A stretch of 64,000 bases of DNA from Ceratobasidium sp. AG-K (taxonomy: Eukaryota; Basidiomycota; Agaricomycetes; Cantharellales; Ceratobasidiaceae): positions 5,374,571-5,438,570 of the forward strand of contig JAWNGF010000003.1 in NCBI GenBank assembly GCA_037039685.1. Direction: 5' to 3'. Position 1 is the stretch's first letter. Each line of letters begins with the position of its first letter. Below the pieces are notes generated by a model. That model did not search any database and was not told where the DNA came from. It saw nothing but the letters and a program-made list of their open reading frames with translations. Shown here in pieces: positions 21,434 through 31,650 of the stretch. The position numbers and the translations under genes were made by a program.

Positions 21434-21942
21434 TATCATGAGCCTTGCCCCTGACAATGGTCTGTGTGCTGCACTTCCATCGCTTGTTGGCTGCCTTTGT
21501 TGTTCTGTTTGTGGTTTTCCCCCTGTTGTGTGCTTGTTGGCTGCCACGTAGTTTGTTTGGTTGTTTACTCCTTTGTTGTTGCTTCTCTCACTTAGCTCTT
21601 TGTACACATGGAGTATTGGCATGTATTCTCCAGCCTGTGATTTTTCCAGAGTGCTGCACATTGATTCCCATGTGCTCTGTGCTCTTCTTGTTCTGATATT
21701 CCTTTCTTGCTCCTTTTGGACTGTTGTGCTTTCCCCATGTAGATAGCGCTTCCTTTCTTCTGCTTGCTATAAAAGATGCAAGGAAAATCGTCTTGGAATC
21801 CCAAGAACAATTTACCTTGTTGTTTATCCACTCTACTTTGCCCTGAGGTGGTTATCCAACACTTTTGGAGCCTCTCAGTGACTTTCAGGCCTAAGAGCCA
21901 CTCACTAGTCTCAAATAACCCCTCTCTGAGCAGGTTGTGACA
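21434..21942 (+). repeat. 3' LTR of element C with polypurine tract
   Basis: 509 bp. The first bases read TATCATGAGCC where the 5' LTR has TGTCACAAGCC, all transitions. A polypurine tract, TTTTAGGGGGGGGCAA (about 21418-21433), lies directly upstream. It ends GGTTGTGACA and is followed by the TGGAA duplication. Confidence 0.93.
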
Positions 21943-22526
21943 TGGAAGGAATAATACCTCAAGCAGATGAACTTGCCAATTCATTATCAACAATATTGAT
22001 GAGGCAAAGGCGGCATTCTTGCTGGCACAATCAAATCATGCCTACTATTACAACCAGAAGCAACAAGACACCCCTACATGAACCATTGGTTCATAATTCT
22101 ATTTTGATGGTAGCAACATTCAAACTTCTCACCCATCCAAAAAACTGGAACATAAGCATTTAGGACCATAGAACGTCTTGGAACAAATAGGTAAATACTC
22201 ATACTGACTGGAACTACCCAATACCATGAAGGTACACCCTGTATCCCACATGGTGCTCCTACATGCAAACAAGAGGGTGACTAAACCAGGGACCCAGTAG
22301 CACTACCAGCAGTAATCACTCCTGAAGGCAAAGAAGAATATGAGGTGGAGGAAATCCTTGAGTCATGCAAAAAAGGAAGACGGCTGGAATACTATGTCAA
22401 ATGGAAAAGCTATGGACCAGAAGACAACAAATGGGAACCCAAAGCTCACCTGCCCAATGCCCCCAGACTTATACAAGAAATCCACAAACATCACCCCATT
22501 GCAGTTGGACCACAAAGCGGGGGAAG
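21943..22526 (+). pseudogene. Element B integrase tail and chromodomain
   Basis: After the TGGAA duplication the element B reading resumes. Shifting frames give the integrase C-terminal part (LLAQSNHAYYYNQKQQDTP, KKLEHKHLGPF) and then a chromodomain at 22340-22500 (EVEEILESCKKGRRLEYYVK, WKSYGPEDNKWEPKAHLPN). The integrase catalytic core that should come before it is absent on both sides of element C, so it was lost before or when C arrived. AAAGCGGGGGAAG before the LTR is the polypurine tract. Confidence 0.8.
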
Positions 22527-23007
22527 TGTCATCATGACCCAAGGGATCAGGACCATGCTATTTTTTCAAGTCAAGTTTATTTAGATACATGCACTATTTT
22601 TGAGATAACAACAGTCATGTGATGTAACATGTAATTGTTTTGTAACTCTTCAATGTTGTGTAACTCTGACTTAGTAATATTCCTGTACCATCATACCATC
22701 ATATGATTATTTTATATCATGCCATTAGACCCTAAGTCTTGGCATTCTTCCTGTATATAACATGGGAGAGTTTAAGGCTTAAAACCTCACAACTCAGCCA
22801 CTTGTCTAATCAACAAGTACCATTCCAACTCTACCTAGCCATAGACCCTTTGTGGTTAGTGGTTAGTCATTTCCCAGGCTCTTTAGCCAAGTGCACCCTG
22901 CTCATACTCCTGCATGTCATCACAACCCATCCTTAAACTGTCCTTGAGGGGTTTCTCATCCCTTTGGGTGTTGAGTATTATCCTTCCATTGTTGTTGGGC
23001 TCTGACA
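22527..23007 (+). repeat. 3' LTR of element B
   Basis: 481 bp, TGTCATCATGACCC...CTCTGACA, followed by the CTGAG duplication at 23008-23012. A 3-bp ATC insertion near the start distinguishes it from the 5' LTR. TATATAA lies at about 22754. Confidence 0.9.
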
Positions 23008-23049
23008 CTGAGCTCCACTTCTTGGTTGTGCCCATTGCTTGTTGGTTAG

Positions 23050-23531
23050 TGTTACAACCCAGTCAGACTTGGGCTGCTTGAGAGTAGCAAGCCACACTAA
23101 GGCCAAAAAGTCACTGAGAGGCTCCAAAGATATTGGATCATCTCCTCAGGGCAAATCAAACTGTGTAAACAAAAAGGTCAATGGTTCTTTGAGCTGCAAG
23201 ATGATTCCCCTTGTATCTTTTATAGCCATCAAAACTGAGAATCACTTTCTACATGGGAAATGCAGAACAAGCCTAATAGGAGCGGGATAAGACATCTGAA
23301 GAGGAAGTGCATGTAACACATAAATAAGTTAGAGGCAGGAGATTACATGCTGCCTGGTGAGCTGTACAAAGGACTACTTGAGAGGATCAACACCAAGGGA
23401 GTAGCAATTAAAACAAACTACCTGGCAGCCAACCAGTGCAGAGGAGATGGAACACGGCACCACAATTGGGGCAGCACACAAAGCACTGAGACACAACACA
23501 GTGTCCATTCTCAGGAGCATAGCTTGTGGCA
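23050..23531 (-). repeat. Reverse LTR, C family, within the right LTR of A
   Basis: Reads TGTTACAACC...CTTGTGGCA on the plus strand and aligns in reverse to the C-family LTR (matching blocks CACTGAGAGGCTCC, ATAGC, CTACATGGG). The right LTR of A continues on both sides. A clean target duplication is not visible, so ends may be off by several bases or the copy may have been altered. Confidence 0.7.
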
Positions 23532-24127
23532 ATTGGTGTTGATTTTCCTGTGACCTGAAGTTTGTTTTGTTTAATGCTCTTTGGTGGCCAGCTCCCTTGC
23601 TTGGGCCTCACTATGCCTGGTTAATTAGCATCTCAGGCCTGCTTGCTAATTCTCTGTCCATCAACCCCATATGCTTCATGCCCTTCTTCCAATGTTCTTA
23701 TGTTGCGCTTTTTTTGGGTTGTTCTGTTTTCCTCATCTAGGTAGTCAACCATTGCTTGCTATAAAGTATGCAAGGAAATTGCCTTGCACTCATCCAAACA
23801 GTTTACTTTGTTGTTCACATGCTCTACCACACCTTGAGGAGGGTATCACTGTGGACTGCAAATCTCTGTAAAATACAGAGGTTTATGCAGAGGTGTCTTC
23901 TGTGTTGTTGGCAAAACATGGTGGTAAATCTTGTATCTTGGTCAGGGGTTGTTGGAGTGCCTCAATCCTGATGCTGGATACAGTGATTACCTCTGTTTTT
24001 TGCCAAGGACTGGGATCAAACTCCGTATTGTATGGAGTTTTGGGGCCCGTAGTGTATCCTCAGTGAAATTTAAGCCTTCAGAGCGTTTCACACAGCTTTA
24101 CAACCCCATTCTGACCAGGTTGTGACA

Positions 24128-25104
24128 AGGGCAATCAAGGCAGCCCTCAATAGTGCAAATCGGCCAACAACAGCACCTCAAAGAGCAGGAGCTTTGGACA
24201 GAGCAAACCACACCCAGCACCTTCAATATCAGCTGCTACCCAGGTTGTGGCCAAATGTCAGGGACCCAGCAGGGAAGTGGCATTGGCAGTGGTAAATGAC
24301 CAAGGTTTAACCAAGGCCAAGGCCCAGGACAAAGCCAAGGCAACACACCTGGCATCTGCAATGCCTGCAGCACCTCTAGAAGCCCCTCAAGCATCCAACT
24401 AATCAGTCCAGCACAAGGCCTATGCTGATGATAGCAGAGGGCTGGTTGGACGCTGAGACCACACAAGGTGGGCTTGCACAGAGTGGGCAGCTGCAGCTCA
24501 ATCTCCACCCTTTGACAGTTACTGCTTCATCAGCTGTTGGGCCATCTGGAGCAATGGCGCAGATTGAGCAACTCACCAGTATGTTGTGCAGTGCTCACTG
24601 GTACCATTACACTACTAATTGCCATTTGGTTGCTGTGAGAGGCAATATCTGCAAGGAATTTCAACCAATATGTAAATATGAGTTGGCCAGATACTTCCCT
24701 TCCATGCGTTCCCCCACTCAAGCACCAAACTGTTAACACCATTGATCAGCTAGCAGACTCAGGTTCCCAAAACCTTGCTCTCACCAATTGTTCATGGGCC
24801 CAGTCTCACACCAAGTGTCCACCCCTTGCCAAAAACAGACTGATGCAAGCTTGCAGATAGTGAAACCTGTCCATCTCAACCTCTTCAGTATGCAGAAAGG
24901 TCATGGCCACTTTCTACTATTTGTCACCAGACCTGCTCATGTAAGGAATAAATTGCCCTTCAACACAACTGAATTTCAATACCAGCTTAATGAAGGCAAC
25001 AGCAACAGCCACAATACACAAAATCTCTTCACCTGGTGCTGCCTGGCTGCCATGTTTGGCCTTCATGTATGGTGCATCCCACCAATGAGTCAACACCAAG
25101 CAGA
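24128..25104. other. Region without a recognised gene
   Basis: Flank of remnant A. Short open stretches such as 24422-24736 (QIEQLTSMLCSAHWYHYTTN and following) have no start context or family I know. Base composition matches the retroelement island, not the gene block. It is probably older transposon debris. Confidence 0.4.
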
Positions 25105-25260
25105 ATGTTCAAAAAGGTAACCATGAGTGCAATGGTGCACAAATATCAGAAAGGGGAGGCAATCTACACTGTTACAGCATCAGGAAGCAAGAAGGGAACC
25201 ATTGAGAAAATTGAGAAAAACAAGATTTTGGACTACAGAGTGTTGTTGTTGACACAGTGA
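25105..25260 (+). pseudogene. Orphan gag fragment
   Basis: Reads MVHKYQKGEAIYTVTASGSK followed by KGTIEKIEKNKI, nearly identical in pattern to the domain before the zinc knuckle in element D gag (HKFQKGEAIYTVTPQGSKKG). It has no LTR or pol next to it. It is a remnant of a D-like element. Confidence 0.65.
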
Positions 25261-26038
25261 GCCAAAATTTATTCTAAATTAACTCCCCTGCTAACGCATA
25301 TGTACAGCTCAAGGCAAAATATCCATACCTCCACTGATTTCCTGGTGATTGGGTGACCCTCAAGATATTTTGGTGCAATCTCTGGAACTTGTGTGGTGAG
25401 TAGAACCAGAAGCCAAGGCCAAAGGCAGCAGGAGGCCAGAAAAAAGGTGAGTAAATTGCTTCTGAGCATGCTAAACCATCCCCTACCACATTTTCCATGC
25501 ATACATTGCCACTTCAGCTGCACCAACCAAGGCAGCCGCAAAGGGTCAGATGCTTCAGGACAAGGGCCCAGCCAGCTGCAGTTTGTACACTGCAAATTGC
25601 CACAACACCAACAAGGACAAGAACATGAACAACAGCCAGCCCCAGGCCAATGACCAAGTCAAGCATAGGGCCCTCTTGCCTCACCACCACTTGGACAAAT
25701 TGATGTGCCAGGCCAACAAGGACAGAGATAACAGGGGGGAGGACAACAACAGAGAGGATGATAGTGTCAAACATCAGATTGAACCCCAACACTTGCAGCC
25801 CCAGGTAGAAAGAATGGAGGAAGAAGAGGAAGAGGGTGGCTTGAAGGACAATGGCAAGAAGGATGGCAACAAAAAGGACAAGGAGGAGGAGACCAACAAA
25901 GAGGTAGTGGAAAGCAGCAATGAAAAGGGCAAGTTGGATGGTGAAGACAACAAGGCTCCACCCAAAAAGGTAGGTTTGTCACCATTGCTTACAGTACACT
26001 GGGACTTTTGATTTTCTTTCTTACTTTAGTGTAGCACT
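25261..26038 (+). other. Low-complexity open frame, unknown
   Basis: A plus-strand open stretch at 25550-26011 encodes a Q/N-rich then strongly charged protein (MEEEEEEGG, KKDGNKKDKEEETNKEV, EDNKAPPKK). It resembles spacer regions of Agaricomycete retroelement proteins, or a host gene fragment. It has no domain I recognise and ends near the LTR of element E. It is not called as a gene. Confidence 0.35.
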
Positions 26039-26579
26039 TGTTGGGTTGCAACTGTGGTGCAAAGCAATGACAACTCCAAGTTGTTGGATGCTCCACTTTC
26101 AAGTACCATCCACACCTCTTCCATGGTCCCCAAAGGTTGTAAGGGATGTTTGGTAGTGAGTACCCTCCTTAATATATCTTCAAGCATATACTAATGTTCC
26201 TAACAGAACCCAATGCTTGTTGGTGATTTAACCCCTCCTGAGTCTTGGCCTTGCCACCCTTTCAAACCAAGGTAGTATGTCACATATGATTGTAAAGCAT
26301 TGTGGAGTTGACTGTAGATAAACTCTTACAAGCTGTAACATCCTCTGTGGACTGTGGATAGTACTACAGGATTCATGCAATTGACAAGGTGAGACAATCT
26401 TGAGTCATATGATTGTCTCACTGGTCTTTATATATGCATAAGCACTGCTGACTGAGCAGAGCTCTCTGTGGTTGAGAGGTCTGCTTAGTCATCATGATGT
26501 AACCATAGAGCCAACATGAGAGATGGGGATATCAAAACTAACAAGGAAAGGGTATCTTGGAGTGACCTGGGTCATGACA
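26039..26579 (-). repeat. 3' LTR of element E
   Basis: On the minus strand it starts TGTCATGACCCAGGT at 26579, right after a polypurine tract (plus strand TTGCCCCCCCTAAGGTC, 26580-26596). It holds a TATATAAA at about 26428-26435. The lower end is put at 26039 (plus-strand TGTTGGGTTGC) because LTRs here end in ...CA; with no second copy that edge is uncertain. Confidence 0.65.
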
Positions 26580-26596
26580 TTGCCCCCCCTAAGGTC

Positions 26597-27564
26597 TACA
26601 CTGGCAGAGCTTGCATGACCTTTTTGCACCTGGAACTGGGTCTGATGGTTTTGGTGCATCTGGGAAGTCAGCAGGAAATTGCCACACTGCATCCAGTGCA
26701 TTCTTGACTGCATCCACTGTTTCTTTGGTATCTTCATTTGGCCCGTACCCCTTCCATTGTATTTGGCATACAAACTTCCCCTTGTCCTAGCAACTGTTAA
26801 CTATCTTCTCAACATTGTACTGCTCCTCTCCCTCCTTGGTCACAACAGGTGGCAGATGCTTGAATGTCCTTCCACCTCCTCATCCTTGGTATATGGGGAT
26901 AGGTAGATGACATGGAAAACATCATGGACTTTCATTGTTGTAAGGAGTTCCAGCCTGTATGCATGGCTTGAGATTTGCTCTCTGACTCTGAACAGTCCCA
27001 ATTGCTTCCAATCTAGTTTCTTGCTTGGTCATTGCACTGAGATATTTGTCAAATCCAGTCAAACCTCCTGTCCCACACTGAATTCCTGCACCATTGCATT
27101 GTTAAACAACCTCTTCTGTGTCTCCTGGGCTATGGTCATTGCTGCCTTCACCTTATAGTGGATTGCTTGTAAAGAGCTCACCAACTTGTCTGCCATAGGA
27201 ACATTTGACTTCTCACCTGTGACTTGAACCTTTAGGGTGTGCCTGTAAATTACTGCAAACAGTGTTCTACCTGTTGAACTATTGACTGAGTTATTGTGGC
27301 AGAGTTCTGCAAGTTCTAACCAGTCTGCCCAGTCATCTTGTCTATGATTGAGGAACACATTTTGGTATTGTTCAAGTCACTAGGATATGCACGCTGATAG
27401 CCCATCTGTCTGGGGGTGGTATGCTGTTGATAATGAGGGTTTGATCAGTAGTGCAGTGTATAGGGCTCTAAGGAATTTTGAGTTAAATGTAGTTCCCCTA
27501 TCTGAAACTGTTTGTTTTGGGATGCCATGCAGTTTCCAAACATTCTGGATGAACCACTTAGCTA
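26597..27564 (-). pseudogene. Element E integrase C-terminal part and chromodomain
   Basis: Minus strand: integrase core continues from the palindrome junction (AKWFIQNVWKLHGIPKQTVS then DRGTTFNSKFLRAL, STAYHPQTDG), then the later part (DDWADWLELAELCHNNSVNS), and a degraded chromodomain at about 26700-26870 (YNVEKIV..., IQWKGYGPNED). Stops and frame changes lie between the parts. Confidence 0.8.
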
Positions 27565-28960
27565 CACTGAGTTGAAAAAGAAATGCACAAGTGACCTGGA
27601 TCAGTGCATGTGGACAGCAACAAGTGATAGGGGGTTTGGGTGACTTAGCTTTGTTAGTATAACTTGTAGATAATTGGTAATAGTCTATGTATACCAATTT
27701 TCATGATGTTCCTAGCATTTAACGGCATTTTAGGGCCGAGATATGATCAGAGCAGCTGTGCATTTCTTTTTTGGGTTTGCAGTGGTGGGGGATAATTTCA
27801 ATATGCACTACAGGTCACTGGTCTTAAAAATTAGTAAAATACATAAAGAGATTTGTTTAGAGTATGTAATGCACTATATGGAATCTGAGATATGTTTATC
27901 ATATTGAAAAGCAAGAAAGAAAATGGTAAGTCCAATGAGCTAAGTGCCTCATACCTCTGTAGGCATGGACATTGGGCAGTTGGCTCATTAGTAGAAGTGG
28001 CAGAGTTGAATTATTAAAGTCTATGTGAGCTTCTTGTGAATTTGCATGTTGCCTCATGCCACTTGGGGGACAGGTGTTGTGCTGTTGCTAAAGTTGCAGC
28101 AGAGCTGCAGGAAGACACATGTCTCCTGGCTACACCAATGACAGCATGCATATGTGCATACACTATTAGATTATGCATGCCAAATCTCAGCCAGGAGGTC
28201 CTTCTTGGGCAGGAGTCAAGGAGCAGTTACTTGCAGAATTGTTTTCTTCATGCCTATTTCATAGTATTTTGCAATAGAAAGCACTGTCCTGAGAATAACT
28301 GCTCCTTAAGTCCTGCCTGAGAAGGACCTCCTGGCTGAGATTTGGCATGCATAATCTAATAGTGTATGCACATATGCATGCTGTCATTGGTGTAGCCAGG
28401 AGACATGTGTCGTCCTGCAGCTCTGCCGCAACTTTAGCAACAGCACAACACCTGTCCCCCAAGTGGCATGAGGCAACATGCAAATTCACAAGAAGCTCAC
28501 ATAGACTTTAATAATTCAACTCTGCCACTTCTACTAATGAGCCAACTGCCCAATGTCCATGCCTACAGAGGTATGAGGCACTTAGCTCATTGGACTTACC
28601 ATTTTCTTTCTTGCTTTTCAATATGATAAACATATCTCAGATTCCATATAGTGCATTACATACTCTAAACAAATCTCTTTATGTATTTTACTAATTTTTA
28701 AGACCAGTGACCTGTAGTGCATATTGAAATTATCCCCCACCAGTGCAAACCCAAAAAAGAAATGCACAGCTGCTCTGATCATATCTCGGCCCTAAAATGT
28801 CGTTAAATGCTAGGAACATCATGAAAATTGGTATACATAGACTATTACCGATTATCTACAAGTTATACTAACAAAGCTAAGTCACCCGAACCCCCTATTG
28901 CTCATTGCTGTCCACATGCACTGATCCAGGTCACTTGTGCATTTCTTTTTCAACTCAGTG
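27565..28960. mobile_element. 1.4-kb palindromic TIR element with TA duplication
   Basis: Two near-identical inverted arms of about 662 bp (27565-28226 and 28299-28960) around a 72-bp spacer. Termini read CACTGAGTTGAAAAAGAAAT in from each end, and the element is flanked by TA (27563-27564 and 28961-28962). Deleting it with one TA joins the two parts of the E integrase in frame. TA duplication and CACTG ends suggest a non-autonomous Tc1/mariner-type foldback element. The open frames inside are mirror copies of one another and look non-coding. No transposase is present. Confidence 0.92.
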
Positions 28961-28962
28961 TA

Positions 28963-29600
28963 CCTCTTCCACTGATGAACTTTCTGAGCAGGGGATGAAG
29001 TGGGCCATATTTGAGAACCTATTGACAACTACTGGGACACTGTCATAACCTCAGCTAACAGGTAGTCTAACAATGAAGTCATAAGCAATGTCCTCACAAG
29101 GCACATTCAGGACTGGTAGTGGCAAAGGTGGAGCTTTTCCAAGTTGCCCCTTTGATTGCTGACAAGTATCACATGGCTCCACATAGTGGTTTACCTCAGC
29201 CTTCATGCCTGGACAGTAGAAGCTTTGTGAGATTCTTTCAAGGGTTTGTGCTTGACCCTGGTGTCCAGCTGCAGATTATCATGATGTAGGTGCAGCAGTT
29301 GCTGTTTTAGCCCATCATTATCAGGAATCAGTAGCTTTCCTTGGTACCAGAGCATCCAGTTTTCCAGTTTGTAGTTGCAAAAGAATTTAGCCACTGATGG
29401 TGGCAACATGTTGTGGTTTTGGAGCAGTTGGATTGAGTGTTCTACACTTGAGTCTTGCACTGATGCTGACCTCACCTGATCCTCCAAGGTCTCTTCTGTT
29501 ACCACTGTGGCCATGAAACCTAAGAATTGCTTCCCTTGGTGCATGGTTTGAGCCTGCACTTCTGTGTCAACATGGTCTGTTCACCTTGATAATGCATCCA
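28963..29600 (-). pseudogene. Element E integrase N-terminal part
   Basis: Minus strand: the zinc-binding region around 29203-29559 (YQGKLLIPDNDGLKQQLLHL HHDN, where the first part of the paired histidines is visible), CDTCQQSKG at about 29150-29175, then the start of the core running to the palindrome. The expected gypsy order is kept; stops interrupt it. Confidence 0.75.
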
Positions 29601-29699
29601 GTTTTTGTGACAGTTTGCCTGGTTGATACAAGATTATTAACTTGTATTAGGCCAGGATTTGACACCAATGAGTGTGCCACTGGTTGAAGGTTTGTGCTG

Positions 29700-30180
29700 T
29701 CTTCCAGTATCCCAGGTTATGGTGATCAGTGAAAATAGTGATTGTATCCAATGTCCCTTCCAGAAATAGCTGCTGGTTTTCCAGTGATCAAATGATTGCT
29801 AGTAGCTCTTTGTCATGGGTATTGTAGTTACACTCTGCACCTGAGAAGCTTTCTGAAATGAAGGCTATTGGGTGGAGTCTGTCAGCAGCTCGTCTTTGGC
29901 TGAGAATTGCCCTCATCACTGTCTCAGACATGTCTGCTTCAACAAAATATGGTATTGCCAGGTTTGGGTCTGTTAGACTGGTTCCTGGCTGATCACCTGT
30001 TTCAATTGTGGGAAAGCGTTCTCTTCTGGTGCTTTCCATTCCCAGTGCTTGTCTTTGCATGTTAGGTTGTTTAGAGGTCAAGCAATGGAGCTCAAGTTGG
30101 GGACAAATTGCCAGTAGAAGTTTGCAAAGTCCAAGAATGCTTGCACCTGCTTCACATTTTTTGGCCTTGGCCATTCCTGT
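29700..30180 (-). pseudogene. Element E RNase H
   Basis: Minus-strand reading FVEADMSETVMRAILSQRRA, LHPIAFISESFSGAECNYNT, HDKELLAII, then an interruption, and TIFTDHHNLGYWKTAQTFNQ at about 29675-29735. DxSD is altered to DMSE. Confidence 0.75.
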
Positions 30181-30743
30181 ACTGCCTGGACCTTGGTTTC
30201 TCCATAGATATTCCTGCAGGTGTGATGACTAGACCCAGGTAGGTGACAATTTTGACAAAGAAGGAACATTTCAAGGCCTTGCAGAACAAGTTGTGTTTTT
30301 TCAGTTGTTCAAGGACCTTCAGGATGTGTTTCTTGTGATCTTCTTTGTTCTTTGAGAAGATAAGGATGTTGTCAAGATTAACAATGACCAAGATGTCAAT
30401 TAGGTTGTGGAAAATATCATTCATGAAACGTGGGAAGACAGCTGGCACACTGGTGAGTCCAGATGGCATGACAGTGTATTCAAATTGACCATATTTGGTT
30501 TGAAAGGCTGTCTTCCACTTGTCTCCTTCCATGATCCAAACATTGTTGTAACCTGATTGTAAGTCCAGTTTTGTGAACATCTTTGCATCTTTGGGTTTCT
30601 CCACTAAGTCACCTTGTCTGGGTACCAGATATCAATTCTTCACTGTTTTGCTGTTCAGCTTGCATTAGTCTACCATGAGTTGTAAGGATCCATCTGCTTT
30701 CTTGATGAACCTTACTGAAGCTCCCACAGGAGACTTTGCTCAG
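30181..30743 (-). pseudogene. Element E reverse transcriptase
   Basis: Minus strand: AKMFTKLDLQSGYNNVWIME, FEYTVMPSGLTSVPAVFPRF, and the catalytic box VNLDNILIFSKN where the family has Y-x-D-D. The second aspartate is AAC, a G-to-A change in CpG context. The upstream part (about 30600-30740) is interrupted by stops. Confidence 0.82.
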
Positions 30744-31142
30744 TCATATCTTCCTGGCTTTTAGCTTGGTCTCCATGTATTCCTCCAAGACTTGGGACTC
30801 TGCAGGTGTCATTGCCTTTATGGGGGAATATGGTGGCTCCTTGTCATTTACAAAGGGTATTGTGCAGTCATAGGGTTGGTGAGGAGGCAGGGTGGATACA
30901 AATTCTTCTCCACAGACTGACAGGAACTTGTGGAATTGGGCAGGGACAATCTTAGCAGCTAGGTGTAGGGGGTTGGGTTCAGATTCCATTGCTGCTAAGG
31001 CTTTGGTGATTGGACCATCTGACTGCTGGTGATTTGGGAAATAGATGCTCCCCTTGGTCCAATCAATTTGAGGGTTGGTATGTTTTAACCATGGCATCCC
31101 AAGGATGTGGTCTGTTTTTCCAATGGGTAGTAAATTTACCAT
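30744..31142 (-). pseudogene. Element E protease-RT linker
   Basis: Minus strand: LPIGKTDHILGMPWLKHTNP is the distal part of the retropepsin, then SVCGEEFVSTLPPHQPYDCT and the RT start PYSPIKAMTPAESQVLEEYM. The active-site DSG part would lie above 31142, where unrelated repeat sequence begins. Confidence 0.8.
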
Positions 31143-31650
31143 ATTTGGAAATTTTCATCAAAAAGACTTGTGTCTGGGAAAGTAATTTGCAATCTTCTCA
31201 CTTGTTATCATTCCAAATAAGGTTTGGATTAGTGATTTGGAATACTTGGAACAGGGTGCATCTGCTGACCAATTTTTATGAGTTTGAAATCCCACATATG
31301 GCAACTGATTAAGCCTTTTTTTGGTAACTGGGCACATGACTTTGGCTCTGACTTAAGCTCAAATTCCCCTCACTTGCTTGATGGCACCAGTCTACCCCTG
31401 TCTCCTTGCATGTGCAACCCTGCTCATGCCACACAGGGGTGTTTTCTAGCATTGAGTCCCATTGGTGCACAGGGGAAAGCAAAATACTGGCTGGTTCAAA
31501 AGATTGATCATGATTTCCAATTTGACTAATCAGCCAACCAGGGGGGCTGATTATGTCTATTTTTAGCACAGTGCTCTCCCAAGTTCTCCCAAGCAGCCTG
31601 GGAGAATTTTAATTACTATGGACAAAGGGGTAAGAGAAATCCTCCTACTG
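31143..31650. repeat. Diverged relative of the 9548-10770 foldback element
   Basis: Several stretches follow the inner part of the foldback element in the same order: CCTTTTTTTGGTAA, then GGGGTGTTTTCTAGCATTGA (versus GGGGTATTTTATAGCATATA), then CTGGCTGGTTCAAAAG, identical in both. It begins where element E protease similarity stops, so it may be an insertion into E. Ends and target duplication could not be fixed. Confidence 0.55.

Larger units (their letters stand above)
6597..21942 (+). mobile_element. Ty3/gypsy chromovirus C, hosting three later insertions
   Basis: LTRs at 6597-7106 and 21434-21942, with perfect TGGAA duplications at 6592-6596 and 21943-21947. Own sequence is 6597-9547, 10773-11018 and 18163-21942, about 7 kb. 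Order: LTR, self-primer site, gag with zinc knuckle, protease, RT, RNase H, integrase, chromodomain, an extra ORF3, polypurine tract, LTR. The coding line is broken by one stop in gag, one in RT and a frameshift after RT, apart from the insertions. The foldback element sits between protease and RT; element D sits in RT. Removing each insert and one copy of its duplication leaves the reading frame unbroken. Confidence 0.95.
2136..23007 (+). mobile_element. Ty3/gypsy element B, internally deleted and split by C
   Basis: An LTR retrotransposon with LTRs at 2136-2616 and 22527-23007 and perfect 5-bp duplications CTGAG at 2131-2135 and 23008-23012. Own sequence is 2136-6596 plus 21948-22526. Domain order is gag, protease, reverse transcriptase, RNase H, then a scar of the integrase and a chromodomain, so it is a chromovirus. 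The integrase core is missing between RNase H and the integrase tail. Many stops and frameshifts show it is dead. Element C lies inside it. Confidence 0.92.
2083..24127 (+). repeat. Right LTR of remnant A, in three pieces
   Basis: The LTR begins about 2083 just after a polypurine tract, is cut at 2135 by element B, resumes after the CTGAG duplication at 23013-23049, is cut again by a reverse LTR (23050-23531), and runs on from 23532 to GGTTGTGACA at 24127. The pieces align in order with the C-family LTR, including the TATAAA block (about 23760). Only those pieces belong to this LTR; everything between is later insertion. Confidence 0.75.
26039..31142 (-). mobile_element. Ty3/gypsy chromovirus E, 5' end lost
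   Basis: Minus-strand order from 31142 down: protease, RT, RNase H, integrase, chromodomain, polypurine tract, 3' LTR at 26039-26579. Gag and the 5' LTR are not found; the upstream side is covered by repeat-like sequence. The integrase is split by a palindromic DNA element at 27565-28960. Stops and frame changes occur in every domain. Relation to B and C is by domain similarity only; its LTR starts TGTCATGACCC like that of B but the rest differs. Confidence 0.85.

Noticed and set aside
24422..24736. Host gene in the gap between A and the gag fragment
   Set aside because: The open stretch has no start context, splice structure or known domain.
28036..28489. Two opposite-strand open frames with almost the same protein (MNLHVASCHLGDRCC...)
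   Set aside because: They are mirror images created by the palindrome arms at 27565-28960, not two genes.
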